DNA of 64,000 nucleotides, from the NCBI GenBank assembly GCA_022606135.1, contig JABYQN010000001.1, forward strand, positions 4,650,001-4,714,000. The letters are read 5' to 3'. A program made the position numbers and the translations under genes. The notes beneath the pieces are model-generated. The model had not been told where the DNA came from, made no database searches, and saw only the letters and a program-made list of their open reading frames with translations. Position 1 is the first letter of the stretch; each line of letters starts with the position of its first letter. Positions 12,592 through 24,157 of the stretch are shown piece after piece. The stretch comes from Fomes fomentarius (lineage: Eukaryota; Basidiomycota; Agaricomycetes; Polyporales; Polyporaceae).

Positions 12592-14375
12592 ATGGCCTCT
12601 GGGACGGACTACCTTGCTGCTGAAAAGCAGATCGCGATCGCCGCCGTGCGCAGGGCCTGCGTGCTCACCGCGTCTGTGTTCAACCAGCTCGTCAAGCAGG
12701 AGACACTCACCAAAGAAGACAAGAGCCCTGTGACTGGTACGTGTGCGTACACTATCTTTGCGTTGTCCCCCACCGACGAGGCGAATGGGCAGTGGGCGAC
12801 TTCTCTGCACAGGCGGTCATCAACACGATTCTGAAGAACACGTTCCCGGACGATCCCATCGTCGGCGAGGAAGATGCTGCAGACCTGCGCGTCGAGTCCG
12901 GCAAGGCCTTGCGCGAGCGGATCGTCCAGCTCGCCAACGAGACGCTTACCGCGGAGCTGCTGCCGGAGGAGAAGGAGGAGTGGGGACTGGGCGCGAAGAA
13001 TGGGCGGACGACGGACGAGCTGCTCGACGCGATCGACCGCGGTAACTACGAGGGCGGCCGGACAGGACGTGCGTATCTCCTCCCCTGCTTCTTGTGTCTC
13101 AGAGGGTCATGCATCATGCAAGAGTTCCGTACTGCGTGGCGACTTTCTACTGAACCACGCGCATAGGCGAGTCCCTCTGTCTCCCTACTGAGCTCCGGGT
13201 CGTGCAACTTTCGTCGGGATTGCGCATCTTGGTTGCGCACCATGCAACTGCTAGAGAGAGCGTTAGCACAATCTGTGGCGAGAGATCTGCTGGGACCGCG
13301 CGATCCGCTCTACTGCATCCATCGGTCCGTCACTCCGAGTCCACAACCTCTCGCATCATGCAAGAACTCATCGCCGACTGTGTGGACTTTCCTCTGAACT
13401 ACGCGCCTAGACGTTCTTCTAGATGCTGTTGTCTCAAGTCGCGCATTCCCATTACTGCTTGCACGATGAAGTAGCTACGAGCTGGTGTGAGCTTAGGCCT
13501 GTCCCGCAGGCCTCATGGGATCTGCCACCATCTTCACTGGCGCAAGAGTATAGTAGCAACGAGCATGACCTATTCTGTGCACATCCCCACTCGATATCTC
13601 CCTCAATATCTCCTCGCTCCAACTTGAAATCGCTGACACCTTCCTTGCTGCAGGCATGTGGACGCTCGACCCCATCGACGGCACAAAAGGCTTCCTGCGC
13701 GGGGAGCAGTACGCAGTCTGCCTCGCGCTCATCATCGACTCCCGCGTCGAGCTCGGCGTCATCGGCTGCCCGAACCTCCCCGTCTCCACCTCCGACCCCT
13801 CAGGGGAGCGCGGGGCCATATTCGTCGGCGTGCGCGGCCAGGGCGCGTACCAGCTCCCGCTCTCCAATCCGCTCCGATCCGGCAACGCGGGCACCAAGCT
13901 GACCATCCCGGCGTACTCGCCCGAGACGTTCAACTTCTTGGAGAGCGTGGAGAAGGCACACGCAAAGCTGAGTTTCAACGAGCGGGTGGGCCAGATTCTG
14001 GGCGTGGCGAGGCCGCCGACGAGGATGGACAGCCAGGCAAAATATTGTGCGCTCGCTCGAGGCGATGGAGGCGCGTACCTCAGGATGCCGACGGGTTCAG
14101 GATATAGGGAGAAGATCTGGGTGGGTGTCGTGGTTGTGAGGGTGTTTCGTATGCGTTTTCTGACGACTGTGTAGGATCATGCACCGGGATCGGTCCTCGT
14201 CGAGGAGGCGGGCGGGGTCATTTCTGACGGACGAGGCCAGCCGCTGGATTTTGGCCTTGGGAGGACGCTCGGAGAGAACTTCGGTGTTGTTGCTGCGGGC
14301 AAGGACGTGCACGCGAAGGTGATCGAAGCAGTCAAGAAGGCGAGGACGGAGGAGGAGGGACACAGCCAGCTGTAG
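12592..14375 (+). CDS. MET22: 3'(2'),5'-bisphosphate nucleotidase (Met22/Hal2 type)
   Basis: Removes the 3' phosphate from 3'-phosphoadenosine 5'-phosphate (PAP) and acts on PAPS, clearing a by-product of sulfate assimilation; the yeast enzyme is Mg-dependent and inhibited by lithium and sodium. Four exons: 12592-12736, 12793-13068, 13654-14120 and 14175-14375, giving about 362 aa, normal for the family. Visible motifs are KEDKSPVTVGDFSAQ (joined across intron 1), VGEEDAADLR, the metal-binding WTLDPIDGTKGFLRG at the start of exon 3, and DHAPGSVLVEEAGG at the start of exon 4, all in the usual order for the inositol-monophosphatase/Hal2 fold. Intron 2 is unusually long (585 nt) and has an internal duplication. 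Single-copy and intact here, yet pieces of its 3' end occur at 7455, 19786 and 40985. The gene symbol is by family, not by proven orthology. Confidence 0.92.
13082..13418. repeat. Imperfect direct duplication inside phosphatase intron 2
   Basis: The word GCATCATGCAAGAGTTC at about 13110 and GCATCATGCAAGAACTC at about 13355 are each followed by similar sequence (TTTCTACTGAACCACGCGC versus TTTCCTCTGAACTACGCGC). The duplication partly explains why this intron is about ten times longer than its neighbours. Confidence 0.5.
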
Positions 14376-15140
14376 CGTCTGTAAACTTAGATGGAGTTGA
14401 TTGCATTCTTACGTTGCCTGCCAGATCTCCCTCAATTCATGAGCACAATACTATGTATGGAACCCTTTCACAACGATTTCGCCTCGGCCGACATACAGAA
14501 CGTGGTAGCGACCTCAGGTGGAATATTACAAGATTCCCCTCTGAAACCATGACTCCTCTAAGCATCTTGCCCTTCAGTAGTGTACGCACCTGAGTTGAAG
14601 ACAACACCTGATCAAGCTCGGTGAGTGTACACTCTCGGCGAGCAATCCCTTCATCAATGACCACACGTACACAGGGTAACGTATCGCAGGCGGGACTCTG
14701 GCATATATTATTTGCGGGTCCTCTGCCCTGCACTCGCAAAAGAGACGCTCCCTCTACTCCGTCCTCGACCTCCCTCTTACGCCGTTGCCCCTCGCGGCAT
14801 GAGCGCGAGTCGACCTCGTACGAGCCACCGGTGCACGTTGACCAAGAGACGACACGCGGAAGGCCCGGTAATGGCTTGTCCATTCGCAAGTCCAGCCAGC
14901 GTCGTGTCCCGAGCGGTGCGACTGCGTGTCACGGGAGAAGGCTCTCCGGGTTGAAGGGGCCAGCGATGGCCTTCAGTCAGCTCACGATGCACCCTCTTGG
15001 CGGGTTTCCGAGACTCACTGGCGAGCGGAGGCGCGGGCGGTCGGGGTAGATGATTCTCCATGCAACGGTCGGGTACGACGTCTTTGACGGGCCACTTCGA
15101 ATAATGACTGTCTGTGTCTTCTGACTGTATTTTCGAGAGG
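14376..15140. other. 3' flank of phosphatase; holds one inverted-repeat arm
   Basis: No gene recognised. A minus-strand frame at 14437-14889 shows no domain. The stretch 14862-15056 is the plus-oriented arm of the inverted repeat whose other arm is at about 19870-20012. Confidence 0.45.
14862..15056 (+). repeat. Inverted repeat flanking FunK1 copy B, left arm
   Basis: GCTCACGATGCACCCTCTTG then GCGGGTTTCCGAG here matches the reverse complement of 19928-19971 (GCTCACGATGCACTCTCTTG, GCGGGTTTCCGAG). Similarity continues outward (GCCCGGTAATGGCTTGTCC versus GCCCGGTGATTAGTTTGTCC) with an indel of about 70 bases. Confidence 0.6.
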
Positions 15141-15725
15141 TGAAAGAAGTGTCCGGGCATAGCTCGATGCCATGCTATTCATGTATCGACAGCTATCAGC
15201 TGTCAGTACTACGGAACTCAATCCATGACAGAGTACACACTTTTTTTTTTGTAATCCTTGTTTATTGCCCTGGAGGGCCGGGCCCTATGGTAGGCAAGAC
15301 ACCACATATCGACAAGCTGCGTGCACTAGGCGTACGGAAAGGGTCTCTGGACGTAGGTAGGGGAGTGAGGAGTTGGAAACCGCGGCAATGCGGAGCCATT
15401 AATCTGGTGGTAGTATAGTAAAGTGAAGAGTACACACTTATGCCGTTACGAAGTCCTCTACCGACAGGCTTCGCCTAGTCGCTCCAGCGGTCGTTTCGGA
15501 TGTATCGACTCGAGCGCCACCCGTGAACATCGACCAAATCTGGACTCGGAAGACTCCCTTCAATTGCGCTGTCGAACGCCTGGTCTAAATCCGAATCCCC
15601 AGTAAATAAGAGCAAATCTGTCTTGAATGGGGTAGACTTATTACAGTCGTTGTGTGCCAGTAGTCCTACATGACCAGTTGAGACTGTAAGCACTGTGAGG
15701 GTTCGGGACTGGGAGACCGCTAATA

Positions 15726-15743
15726 TCGCGTGACGTCACGCGT
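15726..15743. promoter_or_regulatory. CRE/ACGCGT palindrome, site 2
   Basis: TCGCGTGACGTCACGCGT, 17 of 18 bases of the perfect palindrome, followed by CAAGCGCTC as at sites 3 and 5. It is about 770 bases upstream of the FunK1 copy B start. Confidence 0.5.
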
Positions 15744-16511
15744 CAAGCGCTCAACTGTGACACCGCCGCGTTCCTCAACGTTCATTTGCGCATTTCGATG
15801 TAAAGGTAGATATCATTTTCGTTGTCTCTGGTCTGGTGGGCTTCACTGCCACACAAGTGATCTTTACTGCGTCTAGCGCAACCAGAGCCGCTCGTTCACG
15901 ACTGAGGCTTAGCTTGAGTCACCTAGTATACTTAGTAATCATAATCGAAGTTGGCTGCGGCTCTTACCTTCCTTCTCGAGGGACCGACTCGGCGGGAACT
16001 CAGTTTTGCGGCTGTTTTCTCCAAGGGTACGCATTGGGACATCACGTCCACCACGATGACTCGGACTTCGCAGATGCAATTGGCATCCCCGATCAAAAGT
16101 TTGGCTCCGTCCACGGCGGTAATGAAACCCGCGTCGTCTGCTTTGTTTTTGCTGCGCATTGCAAGGACCACGATCGAGATTGAGGCAGTACGCGTACCGT
16201 AGCGAGAGCGCCACGAGGACCTCGGGTAATGAATATCGCCCAAGATCTTGCTGGCGCTTATTGGCCCTTACCAACTCACCCACAACCACCATCATCACAA
16301 AAGAAACCTTCACGTAGCCCATCCATTGTTTCCCTAGGTTGGTTAGATTTAATTTGTCGACCGGAGATTGTGATACTAAGTTTGTTTTTGGTCCATACGT
16401 GGTCGCGCGCAGGCGTTGTGGACGTGGCCCAGCCATCGTACCGAGGTATAAGAATCCACCCGAGTCTGAGTTCGTTTTCAACCACCTCCCTCTCTACTTG
16501 CTTCTGAAACC

Positions 16512-19500
16512 ATGTCGTCGTCTCAGAAACCACCTCCCGGTCCTCACACAAGTCCAATACGCGCAAATAAATACAAGAATCACGATCCTCAGCGAGAGAC
16601 CGACGCACACCACAGACGGAAGGCTCAAGAAGCTCGACTCGAAATGGTGAAAGAACTTAAGGACAACGTTATCTGGGTTCCGACGGAGGACTTTCAAGAG
16701 AACCTGCTCCCGAAGCCTCCCAGATCCGTCATGCTCACCGACGAAGAGGTTGAGACGCTGAGTGAGAAATTCGCTGCGATGCTCAGTGGGTACGCGGAGC
16801 GCGCGCATAGCAAGAAGGCGCAACCGGAGGTCCAATTTGTGGATGAGTTTGTGAGTCGTGCAGTATTCTATCCGCAAACTCACCTTGACCTATTGATTAG
16901 GCCGAGGTCGTAAACGACTACCTTTTCAAGATCGCCAAAGGCAAGACTGTCATCCCCGACGCGACGACGCCACCGAGCTCGAAAGTCCCTTTCAGTCCGC
17001 GTCTCCTTGGCGTTGTCCCTGGCTATGTGATGCACCCGTCTCCTCACACACCCGGCAAAGGCGACGACGGTCTAAACAAGCCAGACGCAGGTCTCTTCCA
17101 TGACGACGTCAGCCTCGTCAAGGGTAGTCCCAACTGGGCTCTTCAGTGCGCATTCTGGGAGTTCAAGCGAACACGAGGCGGCCACAAATTCGATCCCTTT
17201 GTCGATGCTCCTGAACAGGCTACTGAGGCGTGGACAATCAACGGAGCTGCAACACGTGGTCAGAACGCGTCGTACGCAGAGACCGCATTCACATTCCAAC
17301 ATCGCTCTGCTGTATACTCCTTTTCTGTGCAGGACTCTGAACTTCGCATGTTGCGCTGGGACAGGTCTGGTGTCTTCGTAACTCAGAGTGTGGACTACGT
17401 CAATGAGACGGGCACGTTCGTCGAGCTCATGCTGGGCTTCATCATCCTCGATGACGCTAGTCAAGGGATCGACTCCTCGGCAAGCTTGCTCGACAAGAGG
17501 TCGAACGGGTATGAACTCATGGACCGTCTCGCCGGTGAGGACCAAGAAGTGCTCAAGATGACGGTCTTACCGTTCGCAGAGGATACAGTCGTGTCGCCGG
17601 ACATCTTACCGAAGACTGCCGACAATGCGTCCACATCCCCTGATATCAGCATGGGTGATGAGATGCCCTCTACCCCTCACGCGCCCTCCCTTGCCCCCCC
17701 CTCTGCCGACGATGTTACGCCCCCGGACGCTCCTGCTGAGACGGGAGATGAACCTTCAGTCATCAACCCCAAGGACGGTGCCTTTGTCTTTCAACACGTC
17801 TTGGACGCCTTCAAGGCGTCTCTCGAGAAGGAGTTCCCGCGCTACCGAATCTCCATTGGCACGGACACGTTCCTTGTCGCACGGCCGATCTTCCAGTCGA
17901 CAGGCATCATCGGTCGCGGCACCCGCGGTTATGTGGCTTGGCACGAGCAATCCGAGACATTCAAGTTCTTGAAGGATGCATGGCGCCCAGACTACGTGGG
18001 GGTCCAGGCCGAAGGCGACATTTTGCAGAGCCTCAACGACGCTGGGGTCCGGAACATCCCAACCGTCTTTTGCCACACGAGTGTTGCTGGAGAGATGACG
18101 AGAGCGTCTCACTACCAGGTCAAGGTCGACTGCCGCAGCAACGACGAGAGGAAGAAGGCAGCCTTTCCTCCTCCGGCTCCAGATGAGTCAGAAACGAGCA
18201 AGGGCGGCGGCAAGGCGAGTAACAAGCGCAAGAGAGACGATTCGAAGGTCGAGGACAAGCCAAAGGAGAGCGTGCTCCTTCGCCACTTGCGCCATCACAG
18301 GCTGGTGACCGACGAAGTATGTCTACCTCTGCGGGCATTCAGAACGAGCAAACAGCTTGTACAGGTCGTCGGAGATTGCATCGAAGGTATGCCTACCCCT
18401 GCTCTCCTGCTGATATTCGGCTTTTACTGACGCGTCTAACAGCTCATGCGGACGCGTACGAGAAATGCAGACTACTGCACCGCGACATCAGCAGCGGTAA
18501 CATCCTCATCCTTCCTGTACTAGTGCGGACTCCAGGCAAGAGAGAGCTCCGCGTTGTATGGGTAGGAATCCTCAGCGATTGGGAGCTCTCTAAGCCCGTG
18601 GCCGAGTCGTTGGACAGGGAGCGCGCGCGGCAGCCGGAACGGACGGTAAGCAGTATCTAGGACTATGTTTATCTGACGGCGGCTAATCATCGTCGCAGGG
18701 CACTCTTCGGTACATGTCCTACGCACTACTCCAGGACAAGTACCACATTGTCGGGATACCGGACGAGATCGAGTCGTTCTTCAATGTCGTTTTCTATAAC
18801 GCCCTCCACTACCTTCCCCATAACCAACAGAGCTATGTGTTGATTTGGATCAAGTCCTACTTCGACGACCACAATGACTACAACGACGGTGAACGCGTTG
18901 GCGGGAAGGGAAGAGACGCGATGTTCCAGTGCGGCCAACTCATGGACCGTCGTCGGCTTCTCGTATTCACATCGATCCCACTCACCGTTATCCTTGAGGA
19001 AATGCTTCTTTGGTTCCAGGCGCGATACAAAATAGTGGAGTACGAGTGCAATAAGAAACCCACTGATGACGACTCCGCACCATCTCCTCAACGCCTGCGC
19101 ATGGCAGAGGGTCAGGACGGTGGAGACGAGCAGACTCGAGAGGAAAAAGGGAAAGGAATGGAGGGGAAGAATGACTCGATGGGCGAGACCGACGATGGCT
19201 ACACCTACCGGCGGAAGAAGAAACCAGCCGGGCCTACGGATGAGGACCGTGAGCTCAATGGGTTCTTGCAGACTCACGCGACCGTCCGGAAATTGTTCCG
19301 AGCCCAGAGGTTGAAGAAGACGTGGCCGGAAAACGAGAAGTGGGAGGACCATGTTGCGAACTGCCCTTCTGCGGTTCCAAAGCCTCCAACTCTCGTCACT
19401 GTCACCTCGACGGAAACCGGCACTACGCCCTCGATGAGGATTGACGCGATCCCCGAAGACACGACCACCGGCACCGCAAGCACTGGAAGCGATGCTGGGC

Positions 19501-19631
19501 CGGTTTTCGCTCTCAACAACGACCACGCCCTTCCTCCCAATATCGGAGGGCGTCGTAACCTTACGGCGGACTCTAAGATTCAGCTTTCCTATGAGTTGAA
19601 GGCGACCAAGTCTAGGTCTCGTGGTGCATAG
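16512..19631 (+). CDS. FunK1-type fungal protein kinase, copy B (intact)
   Basis: Predicted fungal-specific protein kinase of the FunK1 family, expanded in mushroom fungi; substrates are not known. Exons 16512-16850, 16901-18386, 18443-18645 and 18699-19631 join in frame to about 986 aa. From the N terminus: a polar helical region (LPKPPRSVMLTDEEVETLSE), VPGYVMHPSPHTPGKG, the FunK1 core (FQHRSAVYSFSVQDSEL, FIILDDASQGID), an acidic/proline linker, RYRISIGTDTFLVARP, GRGTRGYVAWHEQ, a basic NLS-like NKRKRDD, KQLVQVVGDCIE, the catalytic loop LLHRDISSGNILI, GILSDWELSKP in place of DFG, then a C-terminal lobe with IVGIPDEIESFFNVVFYNA and a charged tail. The start is supported by a TATA-like GGTATAAG at about 16445 and by shared upstream words (CGAGTCTGAGTTCGTTT) in copy A. 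It is the only copy of five with no visible lesion. Confidence 0.9.
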
Positions 19632-19785
19632 GTTCAATGGTGCTTCTCGGGTCTATCACTACTATCTTGTATCGAATTGTCGTTGTTCCAATGCAGTACG
19701 CTTGTCGTTCGACTTTGACCGAACCAGTGATGGAATAAGTCCCTATTGATACCTCCCTACACACTAATGAGTCTTCCTATGAAGA

Positions 19786-19860
19786 AGGCGAGGGTGGAGG
19801 AGGAGGAGCGTCTGTAAGCTTAGGTGGAATTGTTTGTGTTCTTACATTGCCTGCTAGATC
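19786..19860 (+). pseudogene. Fragment of phosphatase 3' end
   Basis: AAGAAGGCGAGGGTGGAGGA then GCGTCTGTAAGCTTAGGTGG and TTCTTACATTGCCTGCTAGA match 14333-14430, the end of the phosphatase coding region and its 3' UTR. It starts about ten bases after homology between FunK1 blocks B and C stops, so it marks the duplication edge. Confidence 0.7.
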
Positions 19861-19869
19861 CGGCTCGAT

Positions 19870-20012
19870 ATTGTGTCTAGTGCCGTTCCGGTAGTCGAAA
19901 CCTTCCCTACCCCGACCTCCCGCTCGACGATGGGCCTCGGAAACCCGCCAAGAGAGTGCATCGTGAGCCGACTGAAGAGGCCGTCAGGAACGGACAAACT
20001 AATCACCGGGCA
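19870..20012 (-). repeat. Inverted repeat flanking FunK1 copy B, right arm
   Basis: Reverse complement of the left arm at 14862-15056; see there. It directly follows the phosphatase fragment, so phosphatase 3' DNA plus this flank appear on both sides of copy B in opposite relative orientation. Confidence 0.6.
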
Positions 20013-20599
20013 TCCCGCTGGGGCAGGCGTCAGAACGACTCGCACTTGGAGTTGTCTCTTGGCCAACGCAGCCCTAAGGCAGAGAGTGCAAGGCGGCGGT
20101 GTGCATGCAGATGGCTTGCCTTTCTTCGCATGTCTCCTACAGCCAGACTCATACATGTAATCATTGCAATGCAGCGAATTGGCGCTGCAAATGAGGATTG
20201 AAGTGTCCAGCGCAAGGGAAAGTATGGGCCAAGTGTGTGTGTTATGCGGTTGAGGGGTGTTGGGGACGGAGATGAGAGAGAGAAAGAGCGGAACAGAGGG
20301 AGCGCATCACATTCGGCTTGCACTCACACTATCTCTTATCACCGCAGATACGAGACGCCAGCTAGCTCAGGGCTGAGTGACACTCGTACTCTTGTATTGG
20401 TGTGCGTTCTATGTCTAGATCACAGACTGACATATGTATACATTGTACCAGGCTATACATGGCCACTTTCGTGCGCTGCAACTACTACTGTCCGTACATA
20501 ATTACACTTCGAGCCTTGAACGGAATGATGAAAAGCGCAATCATGACATCGAAGAGGTGATCATACGAGGAAGGGCGAGCTATACAGGGTAAGGAATAC
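20013..20599. other. Region without a supported gene
   Basis: Flank between the inverted repeat and the 3' end of the minus-strand kinase gene. A frame at 20030-20323 on the minus strand has no domain. I see no gene. Confidence 0.4.
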
Positions 20600-22673
20600 T
20601 TATGGGGAAGACGGCGGTGAAACAGAATCGCACGAACTCTTGATATGCTTGAGTAGATGCAGATCGTGCTCCATGCACATTATCGCATACCGTTCCACCC
20701 CTGGGGCCCAGAAAGTCCAACTGTCGTTGAGGGTGGCCGGATAGCGTGCCTCGTCCGCCTTTCCCGCCCAATCGAAATCCACCAACATCACATGCCCATC
20801 AGGGGTTAACATGATGTTTGAAAGACGGAGGTCGCCAAAGACGAAGCCCGCCTGGTGGAGCAACTCGATTGCGCTCCGCACGCCTTCATAGACCGCGGGC
20901 GGGAGCTTGCACCTCCTCTCGGCTCTCCAAGCATAAGCATTCTGCCCTTGCACGCGATCCATCACGACCATCTTCAGACCGCCACAGACGGGGATGCACG
21001 CGTGCAGCTTAGGTGCGAAGCCAGCGTCGGCAAGGATACTATGGACTGCGGAATTGTACTGCGTGGTGAACTTGACGACTACTTCGACGAAGTCGTCAGC
21101 GGAAGTGTACAGTCTCCCAATGTACATGCCTGAACGTCTGTCGTCGGCCAACACTTCCGAAGTCACCACTGATGGATCCAAGAGGGTGAAGTGCCTCCCT
21201 GTACGTGACAGCCGGTTGGTGAAGGTGATGCGCGGTATGTTGCCCTGCCAGGAAGGCTCCGGAACCGGCGAGGGAAACAGGTGTTGTACACTCAATTTCG
21301 GTGGTGGGTTGAGCTTCAGTTGCTCGTAGTACTCTCGGAGCCCGGCGAGCGCGAGCTTGACGGCCTTGAATGCGCGCGCAATGCGCAGCACGTTGGTGTC
21401 CTTGTAATAGTCGAGGCGCATCCGCCCGGACGAGAATACATAGTCACTGTGCGGACCGTCGGTGTAGACAGTAACGCCTATCTCGACAAGATCGCCCATG
21501 AGGCCGATCACGACTGCTGGACAATTCGAGACTTTGCGTAAACGTTTGATCTGTATGTGCACTTGTGAGGGCTTGAAACAACAGGCGTCAGCTCCACCTA
21601 GTACGAACCTCCATTTTATCTTCGGTAACACATTTCACGTAGGACACACGGGCTTGGGTTGACGCATCTCCACCTATGCCCACCTCGTTCTTCAACTCCA
21701 AGATGCCACAAGGCAAGCCGACGGGGCTGCCGTATACCACGGCAGGAAAGATGTCGTTCCGTTTCGGCTTCCATTGGACATTGGGATGGAGCGAAGCTAT
21801 CAATGCCTTCACAGCCACACCTCGAGCCTCCTCATTGTCGTAGCTGACCAGCGAAGCCGTGATGAATGTGTGGGCCTGTTGGATCTGATGATAGTCTGGG
21901 CGAATCTCAAGGAGGTCGTCATCAAGATGAGTGAGGTGGTAATGGAGCAAGCCGAGAGCTGGACTGAATATCGCGGCAGGTGGTCCGAAATTATCGCTGG
22001 GTCTCCCGGCGTGGAAGTCTGCGTTGAATAATTCCTTCATTGTTTCGAACGATTTGACGGTCGTTGACGGCGATTCTAGGACGTTGCCACGAATAGCAGT
22101 CTCGCGGTCTTATGACTCTATTAGTGATGCCATCGCTGAGGCTCGAGCATGTACACGTACCCCTGATGACTTTCCCCAAGTCACCCACCTCGTCTAAGCT
22201 TTCCACGACTGTGGTACGGTTGAGTAGGCTGATCAGGCATCCTGAGCATACACTCACTGTCGGGGGTCACGATGAGGACATCGACCTCTTGATAGTCGCG
22301 ATCCTCAGGAAGGACGTGAGATACGAGTTTGGTACGGCCAAGCTGAACACTTTGGTCTTCGAGATGTTCCAGCAGCCACTGCCGAGTGCGTTCAAGCAAT
22401 GTAGATATAGGTTCGATGAGGAGACCAGATGGCTAGTAGTTGGACGGTCACCGGTCACCGCAAGTCAAGGCATCGACAAAGGAGACGTACCCTATACAAC
22501 GTGGCCTCATCCTGGATCTCTTTGATGGGTGACTTTTTGGCTGCTCGTGCGAGCAACCTTGAGACCAATTGCTTGGCGAGCTGTGGGGTCACGGTGACGA
22601 AGTCCCAATGAGAATGATCTGGATGGGGATAGTATACGAATACGTCGTAATCGTGGTCGTCGGTCGTAGACAT
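20600..22673 (-). CDS. PD-(D/E)XK-like region fused to divergent kinase (Crinkler-like)
   Basis: Exons on the minus strand: 22673-22491, 22432 to about 22243, a short one near 22211-22165, about 22100-21609, and 21550-20600, stop TAA. The fourth exon ends with GILELKNEVGIGGDAS and QARVSYVKCV, whose E-x-K core resembles a PD-(D/E)XK nuclease active site. After an intron (21608-21551, donor GTTCGT, in phase) come VSNCPAVVIGLMGD, then VEVVVKFTTQYN as a possible ATP-lysine strand, GFVFGDLRLSNIMLTPDG as catalytic loop and VMLVDFDWAGKADEARYP as the metal-binding loop. This nuclease-like plus kinase layout is known from mushroom-fungus proteins and from Crinkler-type effectors; whether this one is secreted, nuclear or catalytically active is unknown. 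No signal peptide is visible. If the intron at 21608 is wrong, the gene is frameshifted there. The short exon near 22211 is the least certain. Confidence 0.7.
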
Positions 22674-23308
22674 TGTGGTCAAACGGTGGGTTAGATTGGT
22701 GGGCGTGGTTGAGTAGTGAGTGGGCGGGTGGTGGGTAGGTATAAGCGTCCAAGACGGCTGGCGCGCAAAGCTCGGAAACACCCGATTTTCCATTTCCGCT
22801 CGAAGCTCCGAACGTGAGATCATATATTATACACGACGGACAAAGGCTCCTGCCCAGACCGAGGGATATGCGCAGGAAATCGGTGAGCCACCTTAGATAT
22901 CTGGGCGCATCGGCCTCAAAACAAAGGATATCTAAGGTGCCTCACCGATCTCCTGCCCATGTCCCGGACAACTGAATGGGACCATTGCCCCTCATGATAG
23001 TGGCATGGAGGCTGGGACGGCCGAAGTTGCCACTTCCGCTATTCTATGAATGTATCATAATAGGCATGACTAATGGGGCAAGTATGGTACTAGTACAACA
23101 GATGCTGAGGGGGCTTCTATGGATACAGTGTCGAAAAGAGATGAGCATGAGGAGATCAAGCGGAAATGAGCAGAGTGAGCTAGGGTGTATACGAGTGCAT
23201 GAACTAAGGCATCAGGAAAAACCTCCTTAGCAAATTGGAACTACTTAATGCCAATCAGCATGGTTAGTGCAAATTTGCAGTCTGCAGCCAATTGATTTAA
23301 ACAGGAAG
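22674..23308. other. Intergenic, contains a hairpin element
   Basis: Promoter side of the minus-strand kinase gene and left flank of the gypsy LTR. The only structure seen is the inverted repeat at 22863-22965. Confidence 0.45.
22863..22965. repeat. Hairpin, possible MITE
   Basis: Arms 22863-22901 and 22927-22965 are inverted copies (about 35 of 39 pairs), core GATATCTAAGGTG opposite CACCTTAGATATC, with a 25-base loop. No clear target duplication was seen, so it may be a short palindromic element or a structured site. Confidence 0.55.
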
Positions 23309-23899
23309 TGTCACGGACACAGTACCAGTGCCTCCTTTAGTGCCTCTTTTTCATCACTTTGTCACCATTTTGTCACACCTTGTCACCCTTTGTTACCCCA
23401 GTCACTCCGGTAGCTACCCACTTCCCCTTTTATCCTTACCCTTTTCTCGGTTCTGATCCTCCCCTTCGGTTTCCCACATGACTCATTTTCATTCATTCTG
23501 ACTCCCATACCCATATGACTCCCCATGACTCACTCCCTATCACTGTTTGGCATTGTTTGATCCCCAGTAGTATATAAGACCAGTTAGCGCCCTCCCTAGT
23601 CCCCATCTTGACCTCTTGGTCACTGGGACTAGGTGAGTAGAATCCCCCACCTGTATGCATACTCTCCATACTAATAGATGACTTGGTCACTGGGACTAGT
23701 CTGTTGCATTGTGCTTGAAGACTAGCTTTTGACGATCTTGTGCCTTGGAGCTGGTCATTGCTTTGTCCTTGTCAAGTTCGTCCCTCTCTCTCTCTCTTTC
23801 CCTCTATCATCCCCATTCTGCCTTTTGGCTCCTCACCGCCTCGCCCTATCGATTGCTGCCGATCAGCATCTAGGGGCTCTGCGTCAAGTCACCGTGACA
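23309..23899 (+). repeat. Gypsy 5' LTR
   Basis: Starts TGTCACGG and ends CCGTGACA, a perfect 8-base inverted terminus; TATATAAG at 23571-23578 is the likely promoter. The duplicated phrase TTGGTCACTGGGACTAG occurs at about 23616 and 23683. Confidence 0.7.
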
Positions 23900-24157
23900 T
23901 TAGGTCAAGATCCCACATCGGTGCTGACCCTCTGAAAAAAGCATCCCCATCGATCAAAGTCTACACCTCCCTCCACCCTGGCCTGCACTGGCAGACTTCA
24001 CGCCTGGGACACACAAGACCTTGAACACTGTCATCATGAGAAAGACCCAGACGATGGAGAGTGGTACTGGGTCCCTTGTGATCAGAACCCCTGCTCCAAT
24101 CGTCATCATCAACCCCGACACATCAACCAAGACACCTTCTACAACAAATTCATCCCT

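Larger units (their letters stand above)
15141..19775 (+). repeat. Segmental duplication, FunK1 block copy 1
   Basis: Homologous to 33238-37432. Upstream similarity begins at GAAGTGTCCGGGCATAGC (15146) and is moderate through the promoter. It becomes very high from about 17020, and the 3' flank ends at CACACTAATGAGTCTTC (about 19760). Copy 1 carries about 590 bases (about 15901-16490) between the distal promoter and the ATG that are missing in copy 2. Confidence 0.85.

Noticed and set aside
15241..15251. Run of T as a poly-A tail of a retroposed copy
   Set aside because: An isolated T11 with no adjacent retrocopy or target duplication.
18726..19637. 303-codon open frame on the minus strand
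   Set aside because: It lies antisense over the last exon of FunK1 copy B, and its shorter equivalents recur over copy C. The sense strand has clear conserved motifs; the antisense frame has none.
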